A stretch of 64,000 nucleotides of DNA from Hypericum androsaemum (Eukaryota > Streptophyta > Magnoliopsida > Malpighiales > Hypericaceae): the NCBI GenBank assembly GCA_963995505.1, contig OZ023188.1:4216001-4280000 (forward strand). The letters run 5' to 3'. Position 1 is the stretch's first letter, and the number at the start of each line of letters is the position of its first letter. The notes beneath the pieces are model-generated. The model searched no databases, was not told where the DNA came from, and saw only the letters and a program-made list of their open reading frames with translations. This document shows, in pieces, positions 47,082-58,871 of the stretch. Both the position numbers and the translations under genes were made by a program.

Positions 47082-48833
47082 ATGCACAGAACCCGGAGTG
47101 AAGGACTAGACCTTGACACAGACACGGTGCTTGAGATTGACATCGGCGTACTCGAAAGGGTAATTAGGCGTGAAAAGAGGGACCAAGCGAGATCAATGGC
47201 ACAAAACAAGGACAATGGAGTGCTCCAAGCTGTAGGAGACGCGCCACGAAGAAGGACGCTGTTGGAATCATCTGTTCCTACATGGAATGGGAACCCTAAT
47301 GGCTTACAAAAACCACCTATAGGTGCCAATGCTTTTCAGATTCCAGTAGCAGTTGTGGGACTACTGCAAAACTCGGTCCAATTTGGCGGCTTGCCAAGCG
47401 AAGATCCTCAAGACCATCTCTCTCGATTTGAGGACATCTACAACATCATGAAGTTTCAAGGGGTCAATGATGACGTCTTGAAGCTGCGTCTCTTCCACTT
47501 TTCTCTAAAGGACCGAGCTCGCACTTGGTACAATAAGCTGAAGGGAGAGACGATTCAGAGTTGGAATGATTTGGCCCATGCTTTTCTTCGAAAGTTCTTT
47601 TCAATGGCCAAGTCAGCCAAGCTCTTGCGTGACATAAATACTTTCATACAAGCTGATGGGGAAAGCATCTATGAGGCTTGGGAGCGGTTCACCGATCTCC
47701 AAAGTTCCTTCCCTCAACATGGCATAACTCAGGATAACCTCATGAAGATCTTTTACAATGGGTTAGATGGCCCATCCCGTGATCATATTGATGCCTCCTC
47801 TCAAGGGGTATTCCTGAGAAAGACTGCTGATGAAGCTGCTTGCTTAATGGAAGAGATGGCTGAAGTTAATGGTATGTGGCCAAAGGAACGTACCAGGAAA
47901 CCCCGTAAGGAAGCGACTCGAGGGGTACTTGAAGTGGATGCCAATATGAAGCTTGAATCTAATGTTGAGGCACTTACCAAAAGACTTGAAGAATTGACCA
48001 AGGGCAAGGAGAAGGCAGCTACAGTACAAGATACATGTGAAATTTACAAAGAGTCACATCATACCGACGATTGTCCTCAGTTGGTGGAGGCTCAAGCTAT
48101 CGTTGATAGACAACCACCAGGTTTGGGCTACTCAAGGCAACCTAATGCTCAGCCAAACTTCTCTCGATTCTGTCAGCAAGCAAACAACACTGGTGCTCAG
48201 CAAGAACTCAGGAAGCCGTATCTTGGAGATCAAGTCAAAGCAATGGGTGACAAGATCGATCAATTGGTAGGGGTTGTCCAGCAATCCATTCAACAACAAA
48301 GTATTAGTGTACAGCGCATGGATCGTTGTGAAGTGCATCAACAAGAGTTTGAGACTTACCTGAAGGGGCAGGCCACACAACTTAAGAAGATGGAGATAGA
48401 ACTCAGAAATTTGGCGGCCGCGAATACTCAAAGGCAAGTAGGCTCCCTTCCAAGCAACCCGGAGGCCAACCCTAGAGGAGATGCTAAAGCTATCACCTTA
48501 AGGAGTGGCAAGGAAATAGAAGGGGCCACCAAGACTACCAAATCACCCCAAGGAAAGGAACTCGAGAAGGAGAAAGAACCTATGCAAATCGAGCAGGAGG
48601 AGGAACTCTATGTTGTCCCACCACCTAAGGTCCCACCACCGCCGTTCCCTCAACAACTCAAGAAGCGACCAGTGGTGGACGAAAGATTTATGAGTTTCAC
48701 AGAAAAGATGAAGGGTATTCAAATCAGTGTGTCCTTCCTGGAGATGCTAGACCAAATGCCACATTATGCCAAATTCCTCAAGGAGCTCCTCACAAAGAAA
48801 AAAAGTGGGACAAGGAGGAAACGATCTCTCTGA
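47082..48833 (+). CDS. Athila gag, copy B, intact frame (583 codons)
   Basis: This is the only full-length gag frame in the window. It is the same protein as copy A, without the premature stop: gag core, short Cys/His region (CEIYKESHHTDDC), Gln-rich coiled segment, then a proline-rich linker (VPPPKVPPPPFPQQL) and a conserved end that in Athila elements continues into the protease. The frame ends at TGA 48831-48833. The protease frame is reached by a one-base backward shift in a run of seven A (48798-48804). It may still make a capsid protein that could act for other copies. Its promoter would be LTR B, 115 bp upstream. Confidence 0.88.
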   Translation: MHRTRSEGLDLDTDTVLEIDIGVLERVIRREKRDQARSMAQNKDNGVLQAVGDAPRRRTLLESSVPTWNGNPNGLQKPPIGANAFQIPVAVVGLLQNSVQFGGLPSEDPQDHLSRFEDIYNIMKFQGVNDDVLKLRLFHFSLKDRARTWYNKLKGETIQSWNDLAHAFLRKFFSMAKSAKLLRDINTFIQADGESIYEAWERFTDLQSSFPQHGITQDNLMKIFYNGLDGPSRDHIDASSQGVFLRKTADEAACLMEEMAEVNGMWPKERTRKPRKEATRGVLEVDANMKLESNVEALTKRLEELTKGKEKAATVQDTCEIYKESHHTDDCPQLVEAQAIVDRQPPGLGYSRQPNAQPNFSRFCQQANNTGAQQELRKPYLGDQVKAMGDKIDQLVGVVQQSIQQQSISVQRMDRCEVHQQEFETYLKGQATQLKKMEIELRNLAAANTQRQVGSLPSNPEANPRGDAKAITLRSGKEIEGATKTTKSPQGKELEKEKEPMQIEQEEELYVVPPPKVPPPPFPQQLKKRPVVDERFMSFTEKMKGIQISVSFLEMLDQMPHYAKFLKELLTKKKSGTRRKRSL

Positions 48834-49471
48834 CCGCAAACTGCAGCTCACTCATATCCAAGAACTTGCCAGCTAAGCTTAAGGATCCAAGGAGTTTTAC
48901 TATACCGTGTTGTATTGGCGATGTCGAATTTGCTCAATGTCTCTGCGATCTTGGGGCCAGTATTAATCTCATGCCTTTAACTATTTTCAGGCAACTTGGA
49001 CTTGGAGATCTCAAGCCAACGGAGATGCGCCTTCAGCTAGCTGATCAAACGGTCACAAGGCCACATGGAATCGCAGAAGATGTGCTAGTCAAGTTTGATC
49101 AATTCTATGTTCCAGCAGATTTTGTGGTTTTGGATTTTGATCCCGACAAGAATTGCCCTCTGCTTTTAGGCAAACCATTCCTTAACACTAGCCGCGCCCT
49201 GATCGACATCAATGGAGGAAAGTTAACTCTACGAGTTGGTGACGAAGCAGTAGAATACCAAATGGCCAAGGCAATGCAACACCACCAAGAGGATGAAGCT
49301 TGTATGCGCATTGAATTGATGCCTGATGAAACTTTTGGTGTTGAAGAACAATGGAGCTGGATCACTATGAAAATAGAAGATGAGGAATCTCTTGCTCAAG
49401 CATGTCAAGTTGAAGAGGTCAAAGAAGATGAAGAAGTAGACCAGGCGGAGGAAAATTTTGAACTAGAACTC
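48803..49471 (+). CDS. Athila protease region, copy B
   Basis: The frame is open from the A-run through 49516 (the last part runs into inserted LTR). It contains LTANCSSLISKNLPAKLKDP, then a retropepsin-like domain with CDLGASINLMPL (presumed catalytic Asp), and the LLLGKPFL motif near the flap/end of the domain. An acidic tail follows. The original frame ran on into RT at 52339. A solo LTR now splits it after ELEL. No stop lies inside the domain, in contrast to copy A. Confidence 0.8.
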
Positions 49472-52338
49472 TGTCACGACCCAAATCTGTGGTCGGTGAC
49501 CAGTGCTAGACTTTGACTACTTAACTCACACACAAAGATCTAGCCAGCCTCAAACTTATTCAAATTTTTATAAATCTTAAACCATTAAACTTATAACTAA
49601 AACTTATATTATCTTGCATTTTAAATATCAAAATTCTACAACCAATAGTCAAGCTTTGTTCGATTAAACAAAATTAATATATTCTTGATAATTAAACATT
49701 TTCAAGATCAAAGCAAATCTTGTGACTACGGAGCTTCTAGATGAAAGAGCAAAATACAAACTGGAGACCTCGAGCAAAATACAAAATGCAAGTCCTGGAG
49801 AATAAATCGGACTTGGTACGATCAGAGTAGATCTCTGAGCCAACACAACTCGTGTATGAGTTCCTGCAAAACTGGTGGGTGGGGGGATGAGTGTTTTGGA
49901 ACACCCAGTAAACAAATAAGATATGCATCGTAATTTATTTAGCTACTCAATGCACAAATATTCCTAAAACATGCATATAACTAATATGGCAAATGAATTA
50001 TGCGGAGATGTACATTACTCAAAGATCATACTTACCAGATGACCAAATATAGCATATAATCACAAAGTCACAAAAACATGAGCAAACTACGCAACGTCCC
50101 ATTCCGTCACGCAATTTGACACATGAACACATAATTCCAAAATCAAATCACAAAACTGGACGAACGTTCGGCAAGTTCTAGATAGTGTCACTCCAACTCC
50201 GACACGAGGATACCATATCTCAAAGGCGCCATCAGAATCCAACCCCGCCGGCCAAACAGATCATATCAGAATCCATTGTATCCTCAGTATATGTGCACAT
50301 ATGCCAACATCCCCGGTTGGTCACGGGTAGACCTCTGCCTACTAGACGTCCATATCATATAGCAGAACCATCCATATCAAATAGATCTTTGTATCACACA
50401 AATTCATAAACTCTAAACCGATCAAATATATCGAATGCCCGAGCTGGGCCAAATTAACCAAATATTCACATATCATAATCTCACATCATCATATGACAAA
50501 TGCACAATATGAACTAATAATACCATATTTAAATCATGACAAATAAATAGAGTGCGCCAAAGAAAGCACGAGTCACATATTATTTGTTTACCTATTTTGG
50601 CTCGACGACCATCTCGAATGACCGTCCTCTTTCTAATACAAAAATTCCTCCAGTCAAATCCCGACAAAGTTTGTTTTCAAATCTTTTGGAAATATATTCC
50701 AAAACCTGTCACAGAGAAACTATACTCAATTTTTCTTTTACTAGATTAAATACTTACATTTGTCCTGTTTATTCTTTTCTCAGTTATGGTACCAATTTTC
50801 TTTGCTTCGGTTAACACCTATAATTACTATATACTTTCAATCACACTAATTTCCTTAACCAATCTAATGATTTCCATGATTCACAATCGATTTTAATTTT
50901 AGTCCTCAAGAGAAATCATCGTCTCCCCACTTAACTCTCGGACTTGTATTCAATAATCAAGTTATGTATCAAACTTTATCAGTTCATCCATGCAACTCAT
51001 TCTATCAAGTATTAATTTAATTCTACCTTATATTGCGTTCAATTTCTCCAATTGTATTCAAGCAACCATTGACTTGTCTTCCAATTATATTAACAATCTA
51101 TTCTTTTAGACACTTGCATCAACACATCTTTCCGACAATGATCATATATGCGAACCTTTAAGTTTAGCACCATATATAATCTATTAACTTCAGATAATAA
51201 GTGAATAAATCAAAACTTGGCTCCGTGACTTATTCCCTTTGGGTTCTCTCGGTTACTTCTTCTTCTTTAATTTCTTTAGTTGGTTCCTTTTTTTTATCTC
51301 TTATAAATTCTCTGTCTTGCTCAATCCATGTTGTATTATCCAATTAACATGTTTTGGACAGTTTTCTGATTTACAATTTCATTGTTTCATCTTTCCACAT
51401 ATCTTGTCAATTGGAAGCACTAGATCAACCTAAAACAAACTTACTTGGATAAATTTCATGGTTGCTATTTAATTGCAGTTTACTTAATTTCTTCCATGTA
51501 ATAATCCTACTCAAGAACAAATAATCTTGTCTCGGAAGCTTACCCCTGTGAGCTTTCTCTTCGGCCCTTTTTTCTTTTCTTCTTTTTTTTTGTGTGTGTT
51601 TCGGTTTGCTTGCTTTTTGCCTCTTCATCTACAGTTTCTACTTAACACTTTGTTTCAGTAGGTAAGTAACTGGGAGCGACAAAGCTCACCAATTCATTAT
51701 ATATTAGATTTTTATTTTGGTGGACAACCCTATTAGTCGCCACGTTTTTACCATTTTTTTCCTCTTTGCCACGTTTTCACCTTCTTCTTTTTTCAGATTT
51801 ATCTTGGCTCATTTATCCCTTTTTTTTATTTAACTTTCTTTGGTTCTTATCTTTAGTTAAGAGATAAAATTTAACTAACTTATTATTTTTTTATCTTTAC
51901 CTTTTCTTTATGTGTTGTCATTTTCTCTATTCAGCCACGTAACATTCTTTTTCCTTTATTTCAACCACGTTTTCGTTATCTTTTAACTTATCTTGTTTTA
52001 TTTCATAATTCTTTACCTACTTAAAATAATTGGAAACTTTCTGAATTCGTATCTCACTTCCTTACTATTTAAATCACATCCTCTTGTAAATTTAAGAACC
52101 AATCGACATTTTTGTAACACATCTAATTATCTGATTGATCATAGCAAGTTTTAAATTCACTTATTTAGGGTTAGCTCAAATAAGTAATCATCTAAATCTT
52201 ATCGAACCACATTTTTAGAATATCTTGATTACCAATTTGTATTATTATTTTCTAATATCATATATTATTATCTTACTGAATAACTTAATATGCTTGATTA
52301 AACTCATTTAAGTTTATCCCACATAGTCGGATATTACA
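49472..52338 (-). mobile_element. Solo LTR of LR2, TSD AACTC
   Basis: This is 2867 bp, nearly identical to the LTR at 36271-39138, and flanked by AACTC at 49467-49471 and 52339-52343. No internal region remains. It sits at the same Athila position as the full LR2 in the other copy, so the LTR-LTR exchange that removed the interior happened in one copy only. Confidence 0.92.
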
Positions 52339-53964
52339 AACTCTATAGAGGGGCTCCCACACCACCATCCACCTTTAAGGCCCCTACTTTAGAGTTGAAG
52401 GAATTGCCCCCTCTTCTCAGATATGCCTTCTTGAAAGAAGGAGGACGGCTGCCCATCATCATCTCCAACAAGCTTACTCCAGAGCAAGAACAACAAGTCC
52501 TTACCTTGGTGAATAAGAGAATCAAGGCCATGGGATGGAAAATTTCTGATATCCAAGGAATTAGCTCCGATATTGTGATGCATCGCATCAACATGGAGGA
52601 AGGAACAAAGCCCAAGGCAGATCGTCAAAGGAGACTCAATCCCAATATGAAGGAGGTCGTGAAGAAGGAGGTAATCAAACTTCTCAACGCTGGAATTATC
52701 TACCCTATTTAAGATAGTGAATGGGTGAGCCCTGTCCAATGCGTACCCAAGAAGGGAGGTATGACAGTACAAACTAATGAAGAGGGAGAGCTCGGAAGCT
52801 CAATGCTGCTTCCCAGAAGGATCACTTCCCCCTTCCCTTCATTGATTAAATGTTGGAGCGCATCGCTGGACATGCTTATTACTGCTTTCTCGATGGCTAC
52901 TCTAGGTATAATCAGGTAATCATCTATCCTGGAGACCAAGAGAAGACTACTTTCACTTGTCCCTTTGGCACTTTTGCCTACAGGAGAATGCCTTTCGGTC
53001 TATGCAATGCACTCGCCACCTTCCAACGGTGCATGATGGCAATCTTTTGGAGAATGAATGAAGACATCATGGAAGTGTTCATGGATGATTTTTCCATCTT
53101 CGGAGATTCATTTGAGGGCTGCCTTCATAACTTGGATAAAGTACTCCAGAGATGCGAAGAGAAGAGACTCGTGCTCAATTGGGAGAAGTGCCACTTTATG
53201 GTCGAAGAAGGCATTGTGTTGGGTCACAAGATCTCCAACAAGGGAATTGAAGTTGATCGTGCCAAGACTGAAGCGATAGAAAAGATGCAACCACCCACGA
53301 CAGTCAAAGGCATCCGCGCCTTCCTTGGGCATGCCGGGTTTTATCGCCGCTTTATTAATAATTTTTCTTCTATTGCGAAACCCTTGACTAACCTCTTAAA
53401 TAAGGAAGTCCCTTTTGAGTTCAATGATTCTTGTTTAAGTGCTTTTAGGACACTCCAGATGGCACTGGTCACTGCCCGATCATCACTTCACCATCTTGGG
53501 ACCTCCCCTTCGAGCTCATGTGTGATGCCAGCAATGATGCATTGGGTTGTATCCTAGGCCAAAGGAAAGATGGGCGCTTACATATCATCTACTATGCCAG
53601 TCGCGTCCTCGCAGGAGCCCAACTCAACTACACTACCACAAAAAAAGAGATGCTCGCAGTGGTGTATGCTTGTGACAAGTTTAGGCCTTACCTACTAGGT
53701 TCGAAAGTCATCGTCTACACCGACCACGCCGCCTTGAGGTACCTCTTTGCTAAACAAGATGCGAAACCCCGACTTATCCATTGGATTTTGCTCTTGCAGG
53801 AGTTTGACTTGGTGATCAAAGATAAGAAGGGTACGGAGAATGTGGTAGCGGATCATTTGTCTCGCCTGGAGAACAGTGATGGCATGGACAAAAAAGGGAG
53901 GATCCTCAAGTACTTTCCAGATGAAGCCTTGTTTTATGTGCAGTCAATAAGACCTCCATGGTAG
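52339..53964 (+). pseudogene. Athila reverse transcriptase-RNase H, broken
   Basis: The RT begins after the solo LTR (frame 52395-52712, ending in TAA). A deletion of about 45-50 bp between GAGCTC and GGAAGCTC near 52790 removes the conserved segment around the first catalytic region and shifts the frame. A TAA replaces a Gln codon near 52850. The palm continues at 52850-53470 with TFTCPFGTFAYRRMPFGLCN and VFMDDFSIFGDSF (catalytic DD present) and GHAGFYRRFINNFS. A frameshift near 53470 leads to RNase H at 53518-53964 ([27 protein letters not shown]). Athila assignment is firm; the enzyme is inactive. Confidence 0.9.
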
Positions 53965-55245
53965 GCAGACTTTTCCAATTACTTGGTGAGTGAAGTCATG
54001 CCCGAAGACTTGAGCCACTCGCAGAAAAAGAAGTTCCTCAGCGATGTTCGCTTTTACGTGTGGGATGAGCCATACCTTTTCCGCCATTGCACTGATGGCC
54101 TTCTTAGACGATGTATTCCAGATAACGAGATACCATCTATCCTCCAGGAATGGCATGGGTCAGTTTACGCTGGTCACTTCGGTGCATCAAGGACGGCTTC
54201 AAGAGTGTTGGAGTGTGGGTTTTATTGGCCCACCATTTTCAAAGATGCAAGAGAGTTCGCAGAACGTTGTGATTGCTGTCAAAGAATGGGAAATATTTCC
54301 CGGAGGGACGAAATGCCTCAGTCAAGCATATTGGAGGTTGAGCTATTTGATGTATGGGGGATCAACTTCATGGGTCCTTTCCCTCCATCTAAAGGCAACA
54401 AGTACATCATTGTTGGAGTCGACTATGTCTCTAAGTGGGTGGAGGCCTGGGCCACCCCAACCAACGATGCCAAGGTGGTCCTACGCTTCCTCAAGAAGCT
54501 TTTTGCCTGATTCGGCATTCCCCGCACAATTATCAGTGATGGTGGTTCGCACTTTTGCAACCAACCTTTCGCCACACTCCTCAAGTGCTATGGTGTCACT
54601 CATAAGGTAGCCACTCCTTATCATCCTCAAACTAGTGGCCAAGTTAAAGTTTCTAATAGGGAGTTGAAGAGGATTCTAGAAAAGCAGGTGAGCTCCACCC
54701 GGAAAGATCGGTCTTTAAAGCTAGATGATGCAATATGGGCTTACCGCACTGCTTTCAAAACCCTGATTGGCACGACGTCCTATCGCTTGGTCTACGGCAA
54801 AGCATGTCATCTTCCCGTAGAGCTCAAACATCAGGCCTTTTGGGCGATCAAGGCATTGAACTATGATTACAAGCTTGCCGGAGAGCGCCGCGTCCTTCAA
54901 CTCCAAGAACTTGAGGAAATCCGATCAAGTGCTTTTGAAAGTTTGAGATTGTATAAGGAGATCACTAAGAAGAGACACGATGCTCATATCAGCACAAAAG
55001 ACTTCTAAGTAGGACATCGTATACTGCTATACAACTCACACTTGAAGCTGTTCCCTGGTAAGCTAAAGTCTAGGTGGAGCGGACCCTTCGAAATCATTAA
55101 CATCGCTACACATGGAGCCATCGAAGTCAAGCACCCGGAGGGACGTACGTTCAAGGTCAATGGCCAGCGGTGCAAGCTGTACCTTGGGAATGACGTGGAG
55201 CGCGCTCGAGCTGTGCACACGTTGCTTCCGCCATCCGCACCTTAG
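53965..55245 (+). pseudogene. Athila integrase, broken
   Basis: The frame 53983-54510 has the HHCC zinc domain ([16 protein letters not shown] ... CDCCQRMG) and the start of the core. The first catalytic Asp is Asn ([10 protein letters not shown]). A TGA at 54508-54510 interrupts before [15 protein letters not shown] (second Asp present) and the Glu-bearing [10 protein letters not shown] further TAA lies at 55006-55008, and the C-terminal piece runs 55042-55245 (SRWSGPFEI). The amino-acid order is continuous across the stops, so only point changes broke it. Confidence 0.88.
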
Positions 55246-55426
55246 ACTCAGGGAGTATAAGTCAAGCTAATGACTAAAAATTAGCACATTTTGCATTTTA
55301 ATTTCCTTACGAGTTTATTCTTGCGTTTCATTTTTTTTGTTTAATTCCGTGTTCTATTTTTGTAGGTGTAAAAAACAAAAAAATAAAAAATAATAATAAT
55401 AAACATCGCCTTGCGGCCGCCACACA

Positions 55427-55506
55427 ACTAGCGATCGCTAGTTCATGAACTTGCGACCGCAAGTCCACTAGCGATCGCTAGTTCATGGACTTGCGACCGC
55501 AAGTCA
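55427..55506 (+). repeat. 40-bp tandem repeat of palindromes (2 copies)
   Basis: Two copies (55427-55466 and 55467-55506) each start with the perfect palindrome ACTAGCGATCGCTAGT, followed by a second palindrome CTTGCGACCGCAAG (imperfect centre). The first copy also has GTTCATGAAC. Half-copies flank it (TTGCGGCCGC at 55411-55420, GGTCGCTAG near 55513). It resembles the arrays in Athila LTR U3. Confidence 0.85.
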
Positions 55507-55535
55507 GTTGGTGGTCGCTAGTCCGTGTGGCCTGA

Positions 55536-55547
55536 TTATAAAAGAGG
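55536..55547 (+). promoter_or_regulatory. Possible internal TATA box for env-like ORF
   Basis: TTATAAAAGAGG lies about 20 bp after the palindrome array and about 400-600 bp before the env-like frame. In three LTR families of this window the same kind of array precedes a TATA box. Promoter function here is inferred. Confidence 0.4.
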
Positions 55548-55930
55548 AACAGCGGAAATGAGGAAAAGAGGAAACACACCCACTCACCAAATGAAGGAGA
55601 GGAAAAGAGGAAGCACGGGCCGTGACCGCAAGATGACCGCCGGTCTACCTCCGCTCGCTCACGATCCATCCGACTTTGCTCTCTAACCACCAGGAGCCGC
55701 GGGTGCTCACGCCCGCAAACGGGTACAACCCTAACTTTTTCCTCGTGCCTAGATTGCCGTCTACCAGAGCTCTTTCCCCACGGGCCCCTTTGAGCATTGT
55801 TGTTCACTACAACGAGGCCTACACCTCGACGTCACCACCTCGACCGCCGCCGCCGACCACCGGCTGGTGCCATTCCAGCGACAATCCGACCACTTCCCGC
55901 ACGTACTGCGGCACATCGTTCTGACTGCAC

Positions 55931-57227
55931 GATGACTCGAACAGCTGGTACGAGCACCCAGAAGCTGCCACCTGTGAAGAAACAGAAATGAAGGGCCTGC
56001 ACGCCACCGCCGTCCTCACCGTCGCCATCTCCTTCACCACCAGCATCCCCACCACCAGAGGCTTCTCTCGGACAGAGGGAGACACATTTCCCACTGCTTC
56101 ACGATTGGGAAGTTGCCAGGTTTTCTAAGTTTTGCGCACTTCGTTTGCATACATATAATGTGATTGAGTGGGATGACATGTGTACACTTGGTATTGATGT
56201 TGCTCTTCGCGCTGCATTACAGTATCTAGGGTGGGAGTATTTCGCCGATAACTTTGTTCCAGCATACCTTGGGTTGATGTCTGAGTTTTATACTACGCTA
56301 GTCATTGCTGAAAACAAGTTATCATTTTCTGCCAGTTTGTTTGGGAGACCATTTACAATTACTGAGCCACTTCTGGTTGACATCCTGGCTATTAAGTCGG
56401 GTGGGGGTCCGTTGGATTTTTCCACTGACGGGGATGCGGATAGGGCATGGTATGCCATCACTGGCTTTCACGAATACACTACTGGCCATGCCCCTTCCGC
56501 CCTCATTCGTGACCCATATATGTCTGTGCTGCATCATTTTATGTGTCTCGCATTCACGGGAGTAAATGAGGAAAGTCGAGTGACCCGTACCCAGTTATAT
56601 ATTCTGCATTGTGTGCGTCGTCAGATTGCCTTTAGCACATTTATTTTGATCATAGAAGTTTTTAAGAAAATTATATCAGGTCACCGCACGTTGGTATTTC
56701 TGGGCCATATAATTACCCGCATTGCGGAGCACTTCTTCCCTGATGATCTTGCAGTTTCTGCGGGCATCCCTCGACCTCCGACTGTGATCAACATTCCACT
56801 TCTCAAGTCATGTCACCTCATCACCAAAACTGAGCGGAATGGCCAAGAGGTGGTCTCTTACAAGGAATGGAAAGACCGGAGGATGGTGAAACTATTTCTT
56901 CACGATCAACCTGCCCAGCTCCCCATTCACCAAGCGGATGTCGTGGTCCTGACCTAGCGCGTGACCAGTTTGGAGATTCGCATGACTGAAATGGCCGCTA
57001 CCCACGAGGCTCATTGGCAACGACAGCATGAACAGACTGCTCGCTTGGAGGTGGCTCAGCAAGAGCTCCACGTTCACTATACCTCCTTGGCTGTTACACA
57101 GGACACCTTCTACCAGGAGCAGCGAGAGTACAATGACCGGATGGCAGCTGCCCAAGTAGCCCACTTTGCCACTCAGCAGGAGTTCCACACACGGATGGAA
57201 GTGGCTCAGCAGGCGCAGCTGGAATAG
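55931..57227 (+). pseudogene. Athila env-like / plant-transposon-domain ORF, broken
   Basis: The main open frame is 56145-56957 and extends upstream without stop to about 56000. A frame starting ATG 55931 is in another register and ends at 55991. The protein resembles the domain called putative plant transposon protein, found after pol in Athila elements (YLGLMSEFYTTL, SLFGRPFTITEPLLVDIL, LHHFMCLAFTGV). After a TAG at 56955-56957 the same frame continues to 57227 as a Gln/Glu/Arg-rich heptad-like stretch, a likely coiled coil. I see no signal peptide and no clear fusion peptide. Its role is unknown; env-like refers to position only. Confidence 0.65.
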
Positions 57228-58871
57228 ATGCGCGCTAACTTTTCCTTTCTGCCACGACCTCTGCCTCTTGCTTGAAAGGGCAGTACCGGTCTTCTTCCCT
57301 TTCTTCTTATCTGTTATCTGTTGTCGTAGTGTCTGTTCTGTCTTTATGGTCTTCGTCGCTCTGCTGTGCTGAATATTGGTGTCTTTGCCCTACATTGAGG
57401 ACAATGTGTTCAATAAGTGTGGGGGGGTCAACGTGCATTTTTGTTTCAATTTGGCATATGTGATCGAGTCTAGATTTGAATTTAGGATTGTGTTTGTGAT
57501 TGAAGTGGTGTATTTAAAGCAAATGATGAATCTCCCCCTTGAATTTTTGAACTTTTGTTAGAAGTTAAATCCCATACCATGTTAGGAATCAAGCCTGAGT
57601 ACGATGAGTAGGAACGTGTAGGAGCAACACCCTTGGTTGTTTAGGTTAGTGGTTGCACTTGGTAGATTATACTAGCGGCATTGATGAGTGACCTTGTGAG
57701 ATTTTAGAGCCGAAGGAGAAGACAACCATCTTCGCACAGCATGAGGTACCTACATTGCTCCGGTCATCGGATTTCATGCCATTACTTGGTACCATTTTGG
57801 TGGTGTGGGTGTAAGTGAGAGGATGGGGGCCATCTTTAATATTGAGCCTAGAGCCTTAGAGCCGAAAACCCTTTATATCCTTTGTTTACACACGTTGAGC
57901 TTAAGCCTTTTTTCCTTGAAATATTATATGTAAGCCAATATATAAGCCCTATATCCACAATCTTACCAACCTTTGATCACTTTGGTCCGAGGATGCATTA
58001 GGTCTTAATCTTTGGGGTATTATTGTAAGGGTTCATTTGGTAGAATAGCTTGGGAATAAACAATGGGAGTAATGGGTAGAATTGAGGCCGACAAAGAAGC
58101 TGAGACCAGTTGCCTTTGATGTGTAATTTGATGAATGGATGTGATTGAGGAAGGTTGTGAAAAGTGAAAAGAGAAAAAAAAGTAAAAAAAGGAAAAAAGA
58201 AAGAAAAAAAGAGAAGTGAAGGAAAAGAAGAAGAAAAGAGTGAAAAAGTGATGAAAAGGGAATGTGAAAGTTGGGAATGGGACAAACGTTGGATGATGGA
58301 AAGTGAAAAGTTTGGAAAGAGGTTGGAAGGCGAATAAATGGCACGGCTCGAGCTATGTGGTCAATAGGATTTGGGTGTAATCTTAGGATGAGTGCATATT
58401 AGATATAGTGTGAGGTATTTAGAGTAAACGAGAGCTAGAATATTTTTGTGAGCTCCTCGGCCGGGTGGTTTAGCTACTTCCCACATATTTTATCCTCACC
58501 TGACCCTAACCCCATTACAACCCAATGAAAAGTCCTCTTGATCATGAGCCCCACATTTATCGAGGCACCACTGAGTGAGACGTATGAAACTTTGAGATCC
58601 CAGACGTGTACGCGAGTGATAGGTAGTTGACTACTCATATATATGAGCTTAAATTTCTGAACCTCTGAGTGGTCAACCTTCTAGTGTAATCTACTAAGTG
58701 CAAAAACTGGGTTAAGCCATCAAGGATGCGGTGTCTACACATTCTTACTCCTTGTGCTCAGGTAAGCGAACTACTTGGTTATGGGGTGGTGTCTTAATAA
58801 GAGTTTGAAAGTTTGGGTGTGTGTCTAATGCGCCTTACTTGAGGATAAGTAAGGAAATAAGTGTGGGGGTG
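57228..58871 (+). other. Athila 3' non-coding region with polypurine tract
   Basis: No gene is seen. A G run (57420-57427) and a long A/G-rich stretch (about 58155-58265) are present. The purine tract AAGTGTGGGGGTG (58859-58871) directly before the 3' LTR is the plus-strand primer. Long untranslated 3' parts are usual in Athila. Confidence 0.75.

Larger units (their letters stand above)
55246..55930 (+). other. Athila spacer between pol and env-like ORF
   Basis: This non-coding spacer carries the palindromic repeat array and a TATA-like box described separately. The 3' half (55600-55930) is GC-rich with short proline/threonine-rich frames and no recognisable domain. Confidence 0.6.

Noticed and set aside
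52709..52939. Overlapping small ORFs on both strands at the RT start
   Set aside because: They result from the deletion and frameshift in the RT gene. The correct reading is given in the RT pseudogene entry.
55427..55506. Possible CRISPR-like array
   Set aside because: There are only two 40-bp units with no unique spacers, inside a plant retrotransposon. It is a tandem palindromic repeat.
58033..58344. Minus-strand Phe/Ser/Leu-rich ORFs
   Set aside because: They are the complement of an A/G-rich tract in the Athila 3' non-coding region. The low complexity explains the open frame.
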